Assembly: GCA_034432095.1 (NCBI GenBank)
Contig: DAOUCV010000041.1
Location: forward strand, 1 to 20,362
Direction: 5' to 3'
Length of the DNA stretch: 20,362 nucleotides
Source of the DNA: DAOUCV01 sp034432095
GTDB lineage: Bacteria > Chloroflexota > Dehalococcoidia > Dehalococcoidales > UBA2162
Each line of letters starts with the position of its first letter. Positions within the stretch are counted from its first letter, which is position 1. Below, piece by piece: positions 6,859 through 14,032 of the stretch. The notes below the pieces were generated by a model that saw only the letters and a list, made by a program, of their open reading frames with translations, ran no database searches and was not told the origin of the DNA. Made by a program: the position numbers and the translations under genes.

Positions 6859-7709
6859 TGTCTAGGGTAGACCTCCATATACATTCCGCAGTATCCGATG
6901 GAAAATTCAGTCCGGCTGAGCTCGCCCGTAAATCAGCTGAAGCCGGGCTGACAGTTATTGCCCTGGTTGACCATGACAATATCGATGGCATTGCCCCCGC
7001 CCTGGAAGCCGCCAAGAACTTCCCCTGGTTAAAAGTAATACCGGGCGTTGAAATCAGCACTGATATTCCTCAGGGTGAATTGCACATGCTGGGCTACTTC
7101 ATAGACCATACTGACCGGGAGCTACTGGCGTTTCTGGAGAGGATGCGGGAATCCCGGCGCAAGCGGGCTCGGGGGATGCTTGCTAAACTGGCCGCTCTAG
7201 GTTTAAATATTGAGTGGGAGCGAGTCAGGGAAATAGCCGGTAGCGGTTCGGTGGGTCGCCCTCACATTGCCCAGGCTCTATTAGAAAAAGGCTATATAAC
7301 CTCGATGAAAGAGGCTTTTAATAAGTATATAGGCTGGGGGGGACCAGCTTACGTTGAGCGAGAGAAGATAAGCCCGAAAGGGGCGGTGGAAGTGATACTA
7401 CATTCTAAAGGACTGCCTGTGCTGGCACACCCATTAACCATTGACGACCCCGAGACCCTGATTATTGAGCTAAAGGAAAACGGTCTAGTCGGCATTGAAG
7501 CCTACTATAAGGACTATACCAGAGAAGAAGTCGAGAGGCTGGTTAGTCTGGCTGAGAAGTATAGCCTGATAGCGACCGGCGGTAGTGACTACCACGGTCT
7601 GGATGATAGTGCTGAAGTTATGATCGGTGGTGTTGAAGTGCCGGACGAATCAGCAGAGCAACTTATTGCTCTTGTGGAGCGGCGAATGCTGAAACCAGCC
7701 AGCCCCTAG
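6858..7709 (+). CDS. PHP-domain phosphoesterase (TrpH/YciV-like)
   Basis: Members of this group hydrolyse phosphate esters; E. coli YciV acts on 3',5'-nucleoside bisphosphates and short RNA ends. The 283-residue product carries the trinuclear metal-site motifs of PHP domains: H7 and H9 in DLHIHSAVSDG, D14, D38-H39-D40 in LVDHDNIDG, E65 in GVEISTD, a central LAHP and a C-terminal GGSDYHG. The GTG start lies in the stop of ymdB (TAGTG), a translational-coupling arrangement. Its place behind rny and ymdB would suit a role in nucleotide or RNA-fragment breakdown, which is inference. Confidence 0.9.
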   Translation: MSRVDLHIHSAVSDGKFSPAELARKSAEAGLTVIALVDHDNIDGIAPALEAAKNFPWLKVIPGVEISTDIPQGELHMLGYFIDHTDRELLAFLERMRESRRKRARGMLAKLAALGLNIEWERVREIAGSGSVGRPHIAQALLEKGYITSMKEAFNKYIGWGGPAYVEREKISPKGAVEVILHSKGLPVLAHPLTIDDPETLIIELKENGLVGIEAYYKDYTREEVERLVSLAEKYSLIATGGSDYHGLDDSAEVMIGGVEVPDESAEQLIALVERRMLKPASP

Positions 7710-7722
7710 ACGAGGAGGGCTT

Positions 7723-8448
7723 GTGCTTATCAAGTTCATACCAATGGTAATAGGCGCCTATCTCCTGGGTTCGATGCCCACCGCTTATCTGGTGGCAAAA
7801 TGGCGGCGGGGAATAGACATCAGGCAATACGGCAGTGGCAATGTTGGCGCGTCAAATGTGCTTGCCGTCGTTTCCAAACGGTGGTCCATCGTCGTAACCA
7901 TCTTTGATGTCGGCAAAGGAGCATTAATGGTGTGGATAGCCCAGTTGCTGAAGCTTGAACCTTACCAGCAAGCCACTGTAGGTATTGCCGCCATTATCGG
8001 GCACAACTGGCCCGTATTTCTTCGCTTCCAGGGTGGTCGTGGTATCTTTACCAGCCTGGGCGTTATTACCGTGCTGTCACCGTGGCTGGGGCTAATTGCC
8101 CTGGTTTTTCCTTACCTTTTCTTCGCCCCCTTCCGACAGCTATCCCTGGGAGTGGGTTTGGTGTTGATAATTATACCCATAGTTAGCTGGTTCTTCAGCC
8201 AGCCACTGGGTATTACCCAACCATTGACCATTACCCTGAGTGTCATTGCCATACTGCTGATAGTCATCATCAGGCGACTAACAGCACCAAGAAGACCGAT
8301 TAGTGCTTCCGTATCCACAGGAGAGCTGATTATCAACCGATTGCTTTTCGACCGGGATATAAAGGATAGAAAAGCCTGGATAAGTCAAACTGCCTCTCAG
8401 GTAAGCCCAACAGAACCGCCCCTCGAACCAAAGGAGCCTAGCCCTTAG
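7723..8448 (+). CDS. plsY: Acyl-phosphate glycerol-3-phosphate acyltransferase PlsY
   Basis: PlsY transfers an acyl group from acyl phosphate to glycerol 3-phosphate, the first step of phospholipid synthesis, in the membrane. Conserved motifs are visible: GSMPTAYL near residue 16, GSGNVGASN (37-45) and GHNWPVFLRFQGGRG (93-107), between several hydrophobic membrane spans. At 241 residues it is about 40 longer than typical. The extra part is a polar C-terminal tail after about residue 200, ending in a proline/glutamate-rich stretch. The start is GTG with GAGGAGGG just upstream. It lies 13 bases after the PHP gene and its last 11 bases overlap the end of the opposing acyl-CoA synthetase. Confidence 0.95.
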   Translation: MLIKFIPMVIGAYLLGSMPTAYLVAKWRRGIDIRQYGSGNVGASNVLAVVSKRWSIVVTIFDVGKGALMVWIAQLLKLEPYQQATVGIAAIIGHNWPVFLRFQGGRGIFTSLGVITVLSPWLGLIALVFPYLFFAPFRQLSLGVGLVLIIIPIVSWFFSQPLGITQPLTITLSVIAILLIVIIRRLTAPRRPISASVSTGELIINRLLFDRDIKDRKAWISQTASQVSPTEPPLEPKEPSP

Positions 8449-9994
8449 CATACTGCTCACGCAGGACTCGTTTAAGCACCTTACCCATTGGATTGCGCGG
8501 AAGCTCGTCAACAAATACCACTGACCTGGGTCTCTTAAAGCTAGCCAGCTTGGCCCGGCAGTACTCCATTAACTCCTCGGGAGTAGCTTTCTCGCCCCTT
8601 TTTAGAACTACTACCGCCTTGGGCACCTCACCCCACTCCTCATCAGGGACACCGATTACGGCTGCTTCTTCAACTTTCGGGTGGGAATGCAACACCATCT
8701 CTAATTCCTCAGGAGAGATAAGTTCCCCGCCCCGCTTTATCATATCGGTTGCCCTCCCCGCCAGAAAGATATACCCATCTTCATCCATATAGGCTATATC
8801 ACCGGTATGCACCCATCCCTCTTTGTCAATGGTCTGCTCCGTCTTTTCCTTATCTTTCCAGTACCCGCTCATCACCCTGGGTCCCCTGACCAAGATCTCC
8901 CCCACCTCACCTGGGGGAAGGGTCTTGCCTTCCTCGTCAACTATCTTCAGTTCAACGTCGGGTAGAGGCTTGCCAATTGAAGAAAGCCTCTTCAGTTTCT
9001 TCTCCCTGTCCTCCGGGCTTCCGGAAATAACATGGTCTTCGGCAGTCAGGGCAGTGACCGTCGCCGCCGTCTCCGTCTGCCCGAAGGCATTGATAAAACT
9101 AACTCCGGGAAAGACGTCCAGCGCCTTCCTGATGATTTCAAGGGGCATAGGGGCAGCACCATAGGTTATCACCTTCAAGCTGCTGAGGTCATGCTTGCTA
9201 AAGTTGGGGTGGTCCATCAATTGTTTCAACATGGTGGGCACCATCATCGCCCGGTCAACCCTCTCTTTTTCCACCAGGGTCATCCACTCTTCAGGTTCAA
9301 ATTGCCGTTCTATTACCAGGGTTCGCCCTCCGTAAATGGCTGACATTACCGCTTGAGTGCCCGCCACATGATAAAGGGGGACAGTGAGAATATTCTTCTC
9401 CACTGTCTCCGGGTCTGGCGGGCTGACATTCTCAAGGACATAGACAGCAAAACTTTGATGAGTTAGCATCACCCCCTTGGGGAAGCCAGTGGTGCCAGCG
9501 GTATACATTAATATGGTGGTATCATTATCACCAATCTCAGTGAGTATTTCATCGGCTGGTGAGGAGGCAATCAAATCCTCATAATAAAGCATCCCACCGT
9601 GCTTAGCATCCAGAGAGATGAAGTTCTTTACTGAACTCAGGTCAGGCTTTATGGAGTTCACCAAATCGATATAGCGCTCGCCAATAAAAAGGGTATTAGC
9701 TTCAGCGGTATTGAGCATATAGAGTAGCTCGTTTGCCTTGGCTCGGAAGTTTAAAGGGACGTAAATGCCACCAATCCTGGCGGTGGCAAAATAGGCTTCG
9801 ATACACTGGTTGGTGTTGACCTGCATCATAGCTACCCGGTCACCCTTTCGCACGCCGAGTTTTAGCAGGGCATTACCCAGCCTGTTCACCCTTTCATCCA
9901 GTTGCCTGAAGGTATACCTTTTCCCTTCAAAAACTATGGCCTCCTTGTCCGGACATATCGCTGTAGCAATGCTAAGAAACTCCGTCGTGTTCAT
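8438..9994 (-). CDS. AMP-forming acyl-CoA synthetase (long/medium-chain or aromatic acid, class I ANL)
   Basis: The 518-residue enzyme should activate a free carboxylic acid to its CoA thioester using ATP. Motifs in order: P-loop YTAGTTGFPKG (164-174, with Ala where Ser is usual), GQTE (305-308), GYWKDKEKT (377-385), TGD (397-399), the hinge GRATDMIKRGGE (413-424) and the C-terminal catalytic lysine K505 in NPMGKVLK. The start ATG has AAAGGAG close upstream and a second GGAGGT further back, both lying over the end of the hydratase gene, from which it is separated by 8 bases. The substrate is not readable from sequence; the two hydratases upstream suggest fatty-acid or aromatic-acid degradation. 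Confidence 0.93.
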   Translation of the reverse strand: MNTTEFLSIATAICPDKEAIVFEGKRYTFRQLDERVNRLGNALLKLGVRKGDRVAMMQVNTNQCIEAYFATARIGGIYVPLNFRAKANELLYMLNTAEANTLFIGERYIDLVNSIKPDLSSVKNFISLDAKHGGMLYYEDLIASSPADEILTEIGDNDTTILMYTAGTTGFPKGVMLTHQSFAVYVLENVSPPDPETVEKNILTVPLYHVAGTQAVMSAIYGGRTLVIERQFEPEEWMTLVEKERVDRAMMVPTMLKQLMDHPNFSKHDLSSLKVITYGAAPMPLEIIRKALDVFPGVSFINAFGQTETAATVTALTAEDHVISGSPEDREKKLKRLSSIGKPLPDVELKIVDEEGKTLPPGEVGEILVRGPRVMSGYWKDKEKTEQTIDKEGWVHTGDIAYMDEDGYIFLAGRATDMIKRGGELISPEELEMVLHSHPKVEEAAVIGVPDEEWGEVPKAVVVLKRGEKATPEELMEYCRAKLASFKRPRSVVFVDELPRNPMGKVLKRVLREQYAKG

Positions 9995-10002
9995 CTTCTC
10001 CT

Positions 10003-10734
10003 TTACCTCCGGTATCTATCTAACAACTGATTCCCAAGATTAGCCTCAAGCTCCAGACCCCGTTCCAGACTCAAGTCGAGTCCCCGAACGATAGCCTGCT
10101 TGGCACAACTTACTACCTGGGGGTCATAGTCCTTAATTTTATTGGCGAACTTCTCCGCCGCCGGCAGCAGGTCACTTCTGGGCACTACCTGATTCACCAG
10201 CTTTATTCGGAGAGCCTCCTCAGCTTTGAGCCATCGCCCCGTCAGCAGTATATCCAAGGCATGGGCTCTACCTATCACACGGGGCAGGGTCTGACTACCA
10301 CCAGCCGCCGGAATTATACCCAACCCCACTTCCGGGGCACCGAATTGGGCATCTTCGGAAGCTACCCGGATATCACAGCACAGAGCCATTTCTATGCCGT
10401 CACCCAGAACATAGCCGTGGAGGGCAGCGATAAATGGTTTATTTATATTCAGAAACAGCCCCCAAACATCGCGCTCCCAGCGCACCTGCCGGGCAATTAT
10501 TGGCGAGGGTGCCGTAAGAAACTCCTTCAGGTCAGCACCGGCGCAGAAGGCCCTTTCCCCGGCACCCTTCAGTATCGTCACTCTGACATCGGGGTCGTCC
10601 CTAATCGCCGCCAATACCTGATAAAGCTCGTCCCGCATCTTCATATTATAGGTATTTAAGGCATGAGGACGGTTAAGGGTAACATAGCCTATCCCGTCAC
10701 GCTTTTCGTAGATTATTGTCTCAAAACCGCTCAA
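10003..10734 (-). CDS. Enoyl-CoA hydratase/isomerase family protein 1
   Basis: This 243-residue crotonase-fold protein should act on an enoyl-CoA. Both catalytic glutamates of hydratases are present, E115 (in YVLGDGIEMAL) and E135 (in GAPEVGLG), and the oxyanion segment is FCAGADLKE (63-71). The usual G-G-G before the first Glu is G-D-G here (D112), at the second oxyanion-hole residue. The start is TTG 10734, with no Shine-Dalgarno; a TATAAA box lies 7 bases before it, so the mRNA may be leaderless. The N-terminus then reads as in relatives (FETIIYEKRDGIGYVTLNRP). It is 8 bases upstream of the acyl-CoA synthetase and likely in one transcript with it. Confidence 0.93.
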   Translation of the reverse strand: MSGFETIIYEKRDGIGYVTLNRPHALNTYNMKMRDELYQVLAAIRDDPDVRVTILKGAGERAFCAGADLKEFLTAPSPIIARQVRWERDVWGLFLNINKPFIAALHGYVLGDGIEMALCCDIRVASEDAQFGAPEVGLGIIPAAGGSQTLPRVIGRAHALDILLTGRWLKAEEALRIKLVNQVVPRSDLLPAAEKFANKIKDYDPQVVSCAKQAIVRGLDLSLERGLELEANLGNQLLDRYRR

Positions 10735-10741
10735 TTGCTTA

Positions 10742-10747
10742 TTTATA
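10742..10747 (-). promoter_or_regulatory. Predicted -10 box for enoyl-CoA hydratase 1
   Basis: TATAAA on the minus strand ends seven bases before the TTG start, the distance expected for transcription starting at or next to the start codon. A loose -35 (GGGACA, spacing 16) would come from the adjacent hairpin repeat. If real, the repeat copy supplies part of the promoter. Confidence 0.4.
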
Positions 10748-10750
10748 GAA

Positions 10751-10827
10751 CCCTATCCCCCTCTGTCCCCTTCCCCCTTAGAAAGGAAGAAGGGAAATAT
10801 TTGTTTAAGAGAGGCGAAGCCTCTCTT
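10751..10827 (+). repeat. Two-module intergenic hairpin repeat, copy C
   Basis: It fills most of the gap between the two hydratase genes. It begins CCCTATCCCCCTCTGTCCCC. An imperfect stem CCCTTC..CCTT / AGA / AAGG..GAAGGG (10768-10794) follows, then a perfect stem AAGAGAGGC / GAA / GCCTCTCTT (10807-10827). The order and core bases match copies A and B, while stem sequences vary by paired changes, which suggests the secondary structure is what is kept. On the minus strand it lies just after the stop of hydratase 2, so it could also act as a terminator. Confidence 0.7.
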
Positions 10828-10837
10828 TAATTCTCCC

Positions 10838-11572
10838 TTATTTCCCTTTGAACTCGGGTTTTCTCTTCTCAAGGAAGGCTCTAATGCCCTCCGTCCTGTC
10901 AGCCGTGGTGTGTAAGAGGAGATAGAGGTCTGCCTCAAGGCGAAGCCCCTGCTCAAGGGTCAAGTCCATCCCTTTGTTTACCGCCTCCTTAACATACCTC
11001 AGGCTAATTGGCGCTTTACTGGCTACGTTCTGAGCTAGAGCCTCTGCCTCGGAAGCCAGTTTGTCCTGCGGAACCACCTTACTGACCAGCCCTATTTTAA
11101 ATGCCTTCTCGGCATCTATCGTCTCTGCGGTCAGGATTAGTTCAAGGGCTTTGCCCTTACCTATCAGCCTGGGTAGCCGTTGCGTCCCGCCATTCATCGG
11201 GATAAGCCCTGAAGCCACCTGAGGAAGACCAAACCGTGCCTTCTCTGAAGCCAGCCTGATATCACAGCTTAACGCTAACTCCAGACCCGCCCCCAAAGCG
11301 TCCCCATTAATAGCCGCAATAACCGGGCGGTCTATGCTGGCTACGGCTGCGGCAACATTGGTCTTGGGGGTCTCGCTGCCGCCACAGAACGCCCTCTCCC
11401 CGGCTCCAGTGAACACGACGACGTAAACATCGTCGTCCTGATTGATGCGGGAGCAAACCTCCTCTACCTCCTGCGCCAGCTCTAGGTTGATGAGATTACC
11501 CACCTCAGGACGGTTGAGGGTTACATGGGCAACATGGTTCTTTTTTGTATAGATAACGGTGGTATCGGGCAT
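10838..11572 (-). CDS. Enoyl-CoA hydratase/isomerase family protein 2, altered second acid
   Basis: This is a second crotonase-fold paralog of 244 residues. The first catalytic Glu is kept (DALGAGLELAL), but the second position reads GLPQVASG, with Gln in place of Glu. The loop after the oxyanion segment FCGGSE is about 20 residues shorter than in paralog 1, and the protein instead has a longer, basic C-terminal end (FLEKRKPEFKGK). Members lacking the second acid often act as isomerases, hydrolases or other crotonase-fold enzymes and not as simple hydratases, so hydratase activity is uncertain. The start is ATG 11572 with GGGGAGGG 8 bases upstream. A hairpin repeat separates it from paralog 1. 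Confidence 0.9.
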   Translation of the reverse strand: MPDTTVIYTKKNHVAHVTLNRPEVGNLINLELAQEVEEVCSRINQDDDVYVVVFTGAGERAFCGGSETPKTNVAAAVASIDRPVIAAINGDALGAGLELALSCDIRLASEKARFGLPQVASGLIPMNGGTQRLPRLIGKGKALELILTAETIDAEKAFKIGLVSKVVPQDKLASEAEALAQNVASKAPISLRYVKEAVNKGMDLTLEQGLRLEADLYLLLHTTADRTEGIRAFLEKRKPEFKGK

Positions 11573-11634
11573 AAATCTACCCTCCCCTTGCTCACGAATT
11601 AACGGGGAAATTTCAAATGAAACCAGAGTCTATC

Positions 11635-12330
11635 TTAACTAACCTTGCTTTTGGCGTCAAGGTAGTAGCGGCAAATATTCCTCAGGCAACACCACTGGCA
11701 GAGAGGCTGCCGGCGGCACACGTCCTTACCCAGCCTGACCAGCAGAGCATGATATTCATTGAAGAGCGCCGCATCAGCGGGCAGATGAGCCATGAAAAGG
11801 GACTGATAGGCACTATAGCTACGGCTATCTGGTGCCAGACCGAGGCGGTTGATAATCCGACGGGTATAGGCATCAATAACAAAGACTGGCTTATTTGCCG
11901 CGTAAAGCAGAATAGAATCGGCGGTCTCCTCGCCAATGCCCCAGACAGAAAGAAGCTCTTGGCGAAGCTGGGCAGTACCGAGGGCAAACAACCTACTCAG
12001 GTCATCCCGGCAGTATTCGCCGAGGAAGTCAGCCAGAGCCTTGAGCTTGCGCGCCTTAACATTGTAGTAAATGCAGGGGCGGATGAGGACAGATAGTTCG
12101 GACAAACTTAGATGCCGGAGCGCCTGGGGTGATAGTGCCTTAGCCAGCTTCAGATTGGCGATAGCCTTCTCCACATTTCGCCAGGCGGCTGATTGGGTAA
12201 GTATGGCGCCTACCATGACCTCAAACGGCTCTTCTGCCGGCCACCAGTGTTGAGGTCCGTAGGCATCCAGAAGCTGATGATAGATTTTTTGTAGCAATTG
12301 ACCTGCTGTTCGGTTACTTACTGGGGGCAC
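11635..12330 (-). CDS. HhH-GPD DNA glycosylase, MagIII-like with a 4Fe-4S motif
   Basis: The 231-residue protein is of the endonuclease III superfamily, which removes damaged bases. HWWPAEEPFEVMVGAILTQSAAW (about 28-50) and the spacing of later motifs resemble 3-methyladenine glycosylase MagIII. The helix-hairpin-helix is SVWGIGEETADSI (128-140). The position of the lyase lysine (K120 of E. coli Nth) is Glu (E135), while the general Asp is kept (D153 in FVIDAYTRRI), which predicts a glycosylase without AP-lyase action. The C-terminus has cysteines C205, C211, C214 and C220 (spacing 5-2-5, Nth has 6-2-5), so a 4Fe-4S cluster is likely. The start is GTG without Shine-Dalgarno, next to a TATAAT box. 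Confidence 0.88.
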   Translation of the reverse strand: MPPVSNRTAGQLLQKIYHQLLDAYGPQHWWPAEEPFEVMVGAILTQSAAWRNVEKAIANLKLAKALSPQALRHLSLSELSVLIRPCIYYNVKARKLKALADFLGEYCRDDLSRLFALGTAQLRQELLSVWGIGEETADSILLYAANKPVFVIDAYTRRIINRLGLAPDSRSYSAYQSLFMAHLPADAALFNEYHALLVRLGKDVCRRQPLCQWCCLRNICRYYLDAKSKVS

Positions 12331-12336
12331 TTCAGC

Positions 12337-12342
12337 ATTATA
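12337..12342 (-). promoter_or_regulatory. Consensus -10 box directly before the glycosylase start (leaderless candidate)
   Basis: TATAAT on the minus strand (12337-12342) is followed by six bases (GCTGAA) and then GTG at 12330. Transcription would begin at or within one or two bases of the start codon. No good -35 is visible at 16-18 bases. The absence of any Shine-Dalgarno fits a leaderless mRNA. Confidence 0.5.
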
Positions 12343-12360
12343 ATAGCATATTTAATAAGG

Positions 12361-12392
12361 GAAAAGGGGAAGGGGACACAGGGGATAGGGTT
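12361..12392 (-). repeat. Truncated copy of the intergenic hairpin repeat, copy D
   Basis: On the minus strand this reads AACCCTATCCCCTGTGTCCC followed by CTTCCCCTTTTCCC, matching the left end of the copy at 10751. The complementary stem arm and the AAGAG-type second hairpin are missing. It lies between rpsI and the glycosylase gene, where no convincing terminator is seen. Confidence 0.55.
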
Positions 12393-12397
12393 ACCAA

Positions 12398-12793
12398 TTA
12401 CCGTTTGGTGTACTGTTTGGCTTTGCGAGCACGCCTGAGACCCGGCTTCTTTCTCTCCTTAGCCCGGGCATCCCGGGTCAGCAAACCGTTCTGGCGCAGT
12501 GTTTGTTTAAGGCTACTATCTGCCTCAACCAGTGCCCGGGCAATGCCGTGAGCGATGGCACCGCTCTGTCCCGATATGCCCCCACCAGCCACCTTGACCA
12601 TAACACTATACTTGCCCAGAGTCTCAGTAAGCGCTAGGGGTTTGGCTATCATCTCACGGTGAGCCAGACGCGGGAATACTTGCTCATAGGGGGTACCATT
12701 AATAATAATAGCACCACCGCCCGGGATCAGCTTTACCTGAGCCACTGCCGTCTTGCGCCTGCCTGTCCCATGGTAGTAAATTTGTTTATCCAA
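12398..12793 (-). CDS. rpsI: Ribosomal protein uS9
   Basis: Small-subunit protein S9, whose C-terminal tail reaches the P-site tRNA. With TTG 12793 as start the protein is 131 residues, the usual length, beginning MDKQIYYHGTGRRKTAVAQV. AAAGGAG lies six bases before this TTG. The upstream ATG at 12841 would add 16 residues that overlap rplM and have no counterpart in the family. Conserved parts are GGGISGQSGAIAHGIARAL and the tail KPGLRRARKAKQYTKR; the end is TKR where SKR is usual. The start overlaps the rplM stop by 8 bases. Confidence 0.96.
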   Translation of the reverse strand: MDKQIYYHGTGRRKTAVAQVKLIPGGGAIIINGTPYEQVFPRLAHREMIAKPLALTETLGKYSVMVKVAGGGISGQSGAIAHGIARALVEADSSLKQTLRQNGLLTRDARAKERKKPGLRRARKAKQYTKR

Positions 12794-13214
12794 GAGAGGC
12801 TCCTTTGGTTTGAGACTGATGGGGATGAGCATCACCAACATATACCCGGAGATGTTTCATCATTCTAGCCCTCAGTCGATTTTGGGGTAACATGCCCCTG
12901 ACAGCATGCTCAATCACCCGGGTCGGATGAGTCTTAAGCATTTCCTCTAAGCTGATACTCTTAAACCCCCCGGGATATCCGGAATGCCGATAGTAGAACT
13001 TCTGCTCAGCCTTATTGCCCGTAACACGAACCTTCTCAGCGTTGATAACCACAACATAATCACCCATGTCTAGATGACGAGAGAACGTCGGTTTGTGCTT
13101 ACCCATAAGTAAGTTAGCTACCTGGGTAGCCAGCTTGCCCAGAACTTTATTCGTGGCATCAATAAGATGCCACTCGCGCTTAATATCCGAAGCCTTAGGA
13201 CTATAAGTCTTCAA
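12786..13214 (-). CDS. rplM: Ribosomal protein uL13
   Basis: Large-subunit protein L13, 142 residues, a normal length. Diagnostic stretches are REWHLIDATNKVLGKLATQVA, HLDMGDYVVVINAEKVRVTG, KFYYRHSGYPGG and VRGMLPQNRLRARMMKHLRVY. The start is TTG 13214, which overlaps the truA stop in TTGA, with GATGAGG five bases upstream. Coupled to rpsI as in most bacteria. Confidence 0.97.
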   Translation of the reverse strand: MKTYSPKASDIKREWHLIDATNKVLGKLATQVANLLMGKHKPTFSRHLDMGDYVVVINAEKVRVTGNKAEQKFYYRHSGYPGGFKSISLEEMLKTHPTRVIEHAVRGMLPQNRLRARMMKHLRVYVGDAHPHQSQTKGASLG

Positions 13215-14032
13215 AATGCCTCATCCTCTAGAGGGTTTGGATAATTCACCCGCATAAGGCACAGTCCACGAGCCGGAGCCGTTGGCCGGGCCAGACCGGG
13301 TTTCCTCGCTTCTAGTATACTATAAAACTCGTCGCTGCTCATCTCACCAAGACCGACTCTGATCAGGGTACCCACGGTGTTACGTACCTGATGCATTAAA
13401 AAGGAGTTAGCCACCATATGGAAAACGGCGAACTCCCCATCCTGTCTCATTTCTGCCTGAAATACCCTCCGTACCGGGCTCTTTACTGCCAGTTCACTAC
13501 TACCAACAAAGGAAGCAAAGTCATGCTCACCAATAAGCACCTGACACGCCTGGTTCATCGCTTCAATGTCCAGATGTCTAGGAACAAGGTAGTAAAACCG
13601 TTCTCTGAGAGGTGACCGCGCCAGGCTATTCAAGATATAGTAGTTATACTCCCGGCTGATGGCGTGGCGTCTGACATTGAAGGAATCTTTTACCCTATAT
13701 GCCGCCTTCACCGCGATATCTTTAGGCAGGTAGTAGTTCAGCGCCTTGATAAAGGTTTCTGGTGAATGATGCGCCCTGGTCCTGAAGCTGACCACCTGCC
13801 CCTTAGCATGAACTCCGGCGTCAGTCCGGCTAGCCCCCAGCACCCGAACCCTCTCCCCGGTAAGTTTCCATAGTGCCCTTTCTAATTCGCTCTGAATGGT
13901 AGGCCGGTTAGCCTGCCACTGAAAGCCGTGGTAACGGGTACCGTCATACTCCACAATTAAAACAATCTTAGTGGTCGTTGCCAAGTTGACCACTGGCTTT
14001 ACCTCGGGACTGAAAGTAGTAGATACCATCAT
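13211..14032 (-). CDS. truA: tRNA pseudouridine(38-40) synthase TruA
   Basis: TruA isomerises uridine 38, 39 or 40 in the tRNA anticodon arm. The 273-residue product has the catalytic Asp D71 in ASRTDAGVHAKGQV, the N-terminal VEYDGTRYHGFQWQ, and the C-terminal SFLMHQVRNTVGTLIRVGLG. Its first 20 residues, before the first beta strand (KIVLIVEYDG), are an extension. The ATG is nonetheless supported by a 4-base ATGA overlap with the rplQ stop. It sits between rplQ and rplM, an order found in many bacteria. Confidence 0.96.
   Translation of the reverse strand: MMVSTTFSPEVKPVVNLATTTKIVLIVEYDGTRYHGFQWQANRPTIQSELERALWKLTGERVRVLGASRTDAGVHAKGQVVSFRTRAHHSPETFIKALNYYLPKDIAVKAAYRVKDSFNVRRHAISREYNYYILNSLARSPLRERFYYLVPRHLDIEAMNQACQVLIGEHDFASFVGSSELAVKSPVRRVFQAEMRQDGEFAVFHMVANSFLMHQVRNTVGTLIRVGLGEMSSDEFYSILEARKPGLARPTAPARGLCLMRVNYPNPLEDEAF

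Noticed and set aside
12331..12397. Terminator after rpsI
   Set aside because: No stem with a T tract is visible; the GC-rich stretch is a one-armed repeat fragment. Where the ribosomal transcript ends is not evident.
12794..12841. Longer rpsI starting at ATG 12841
   Set aside because: The added 16 residues have no counterpart in S9, overlap rplM by 56 bases and lack a Shine-Dalgarno; TTG 12793 has AAAGGAG at good spacing.
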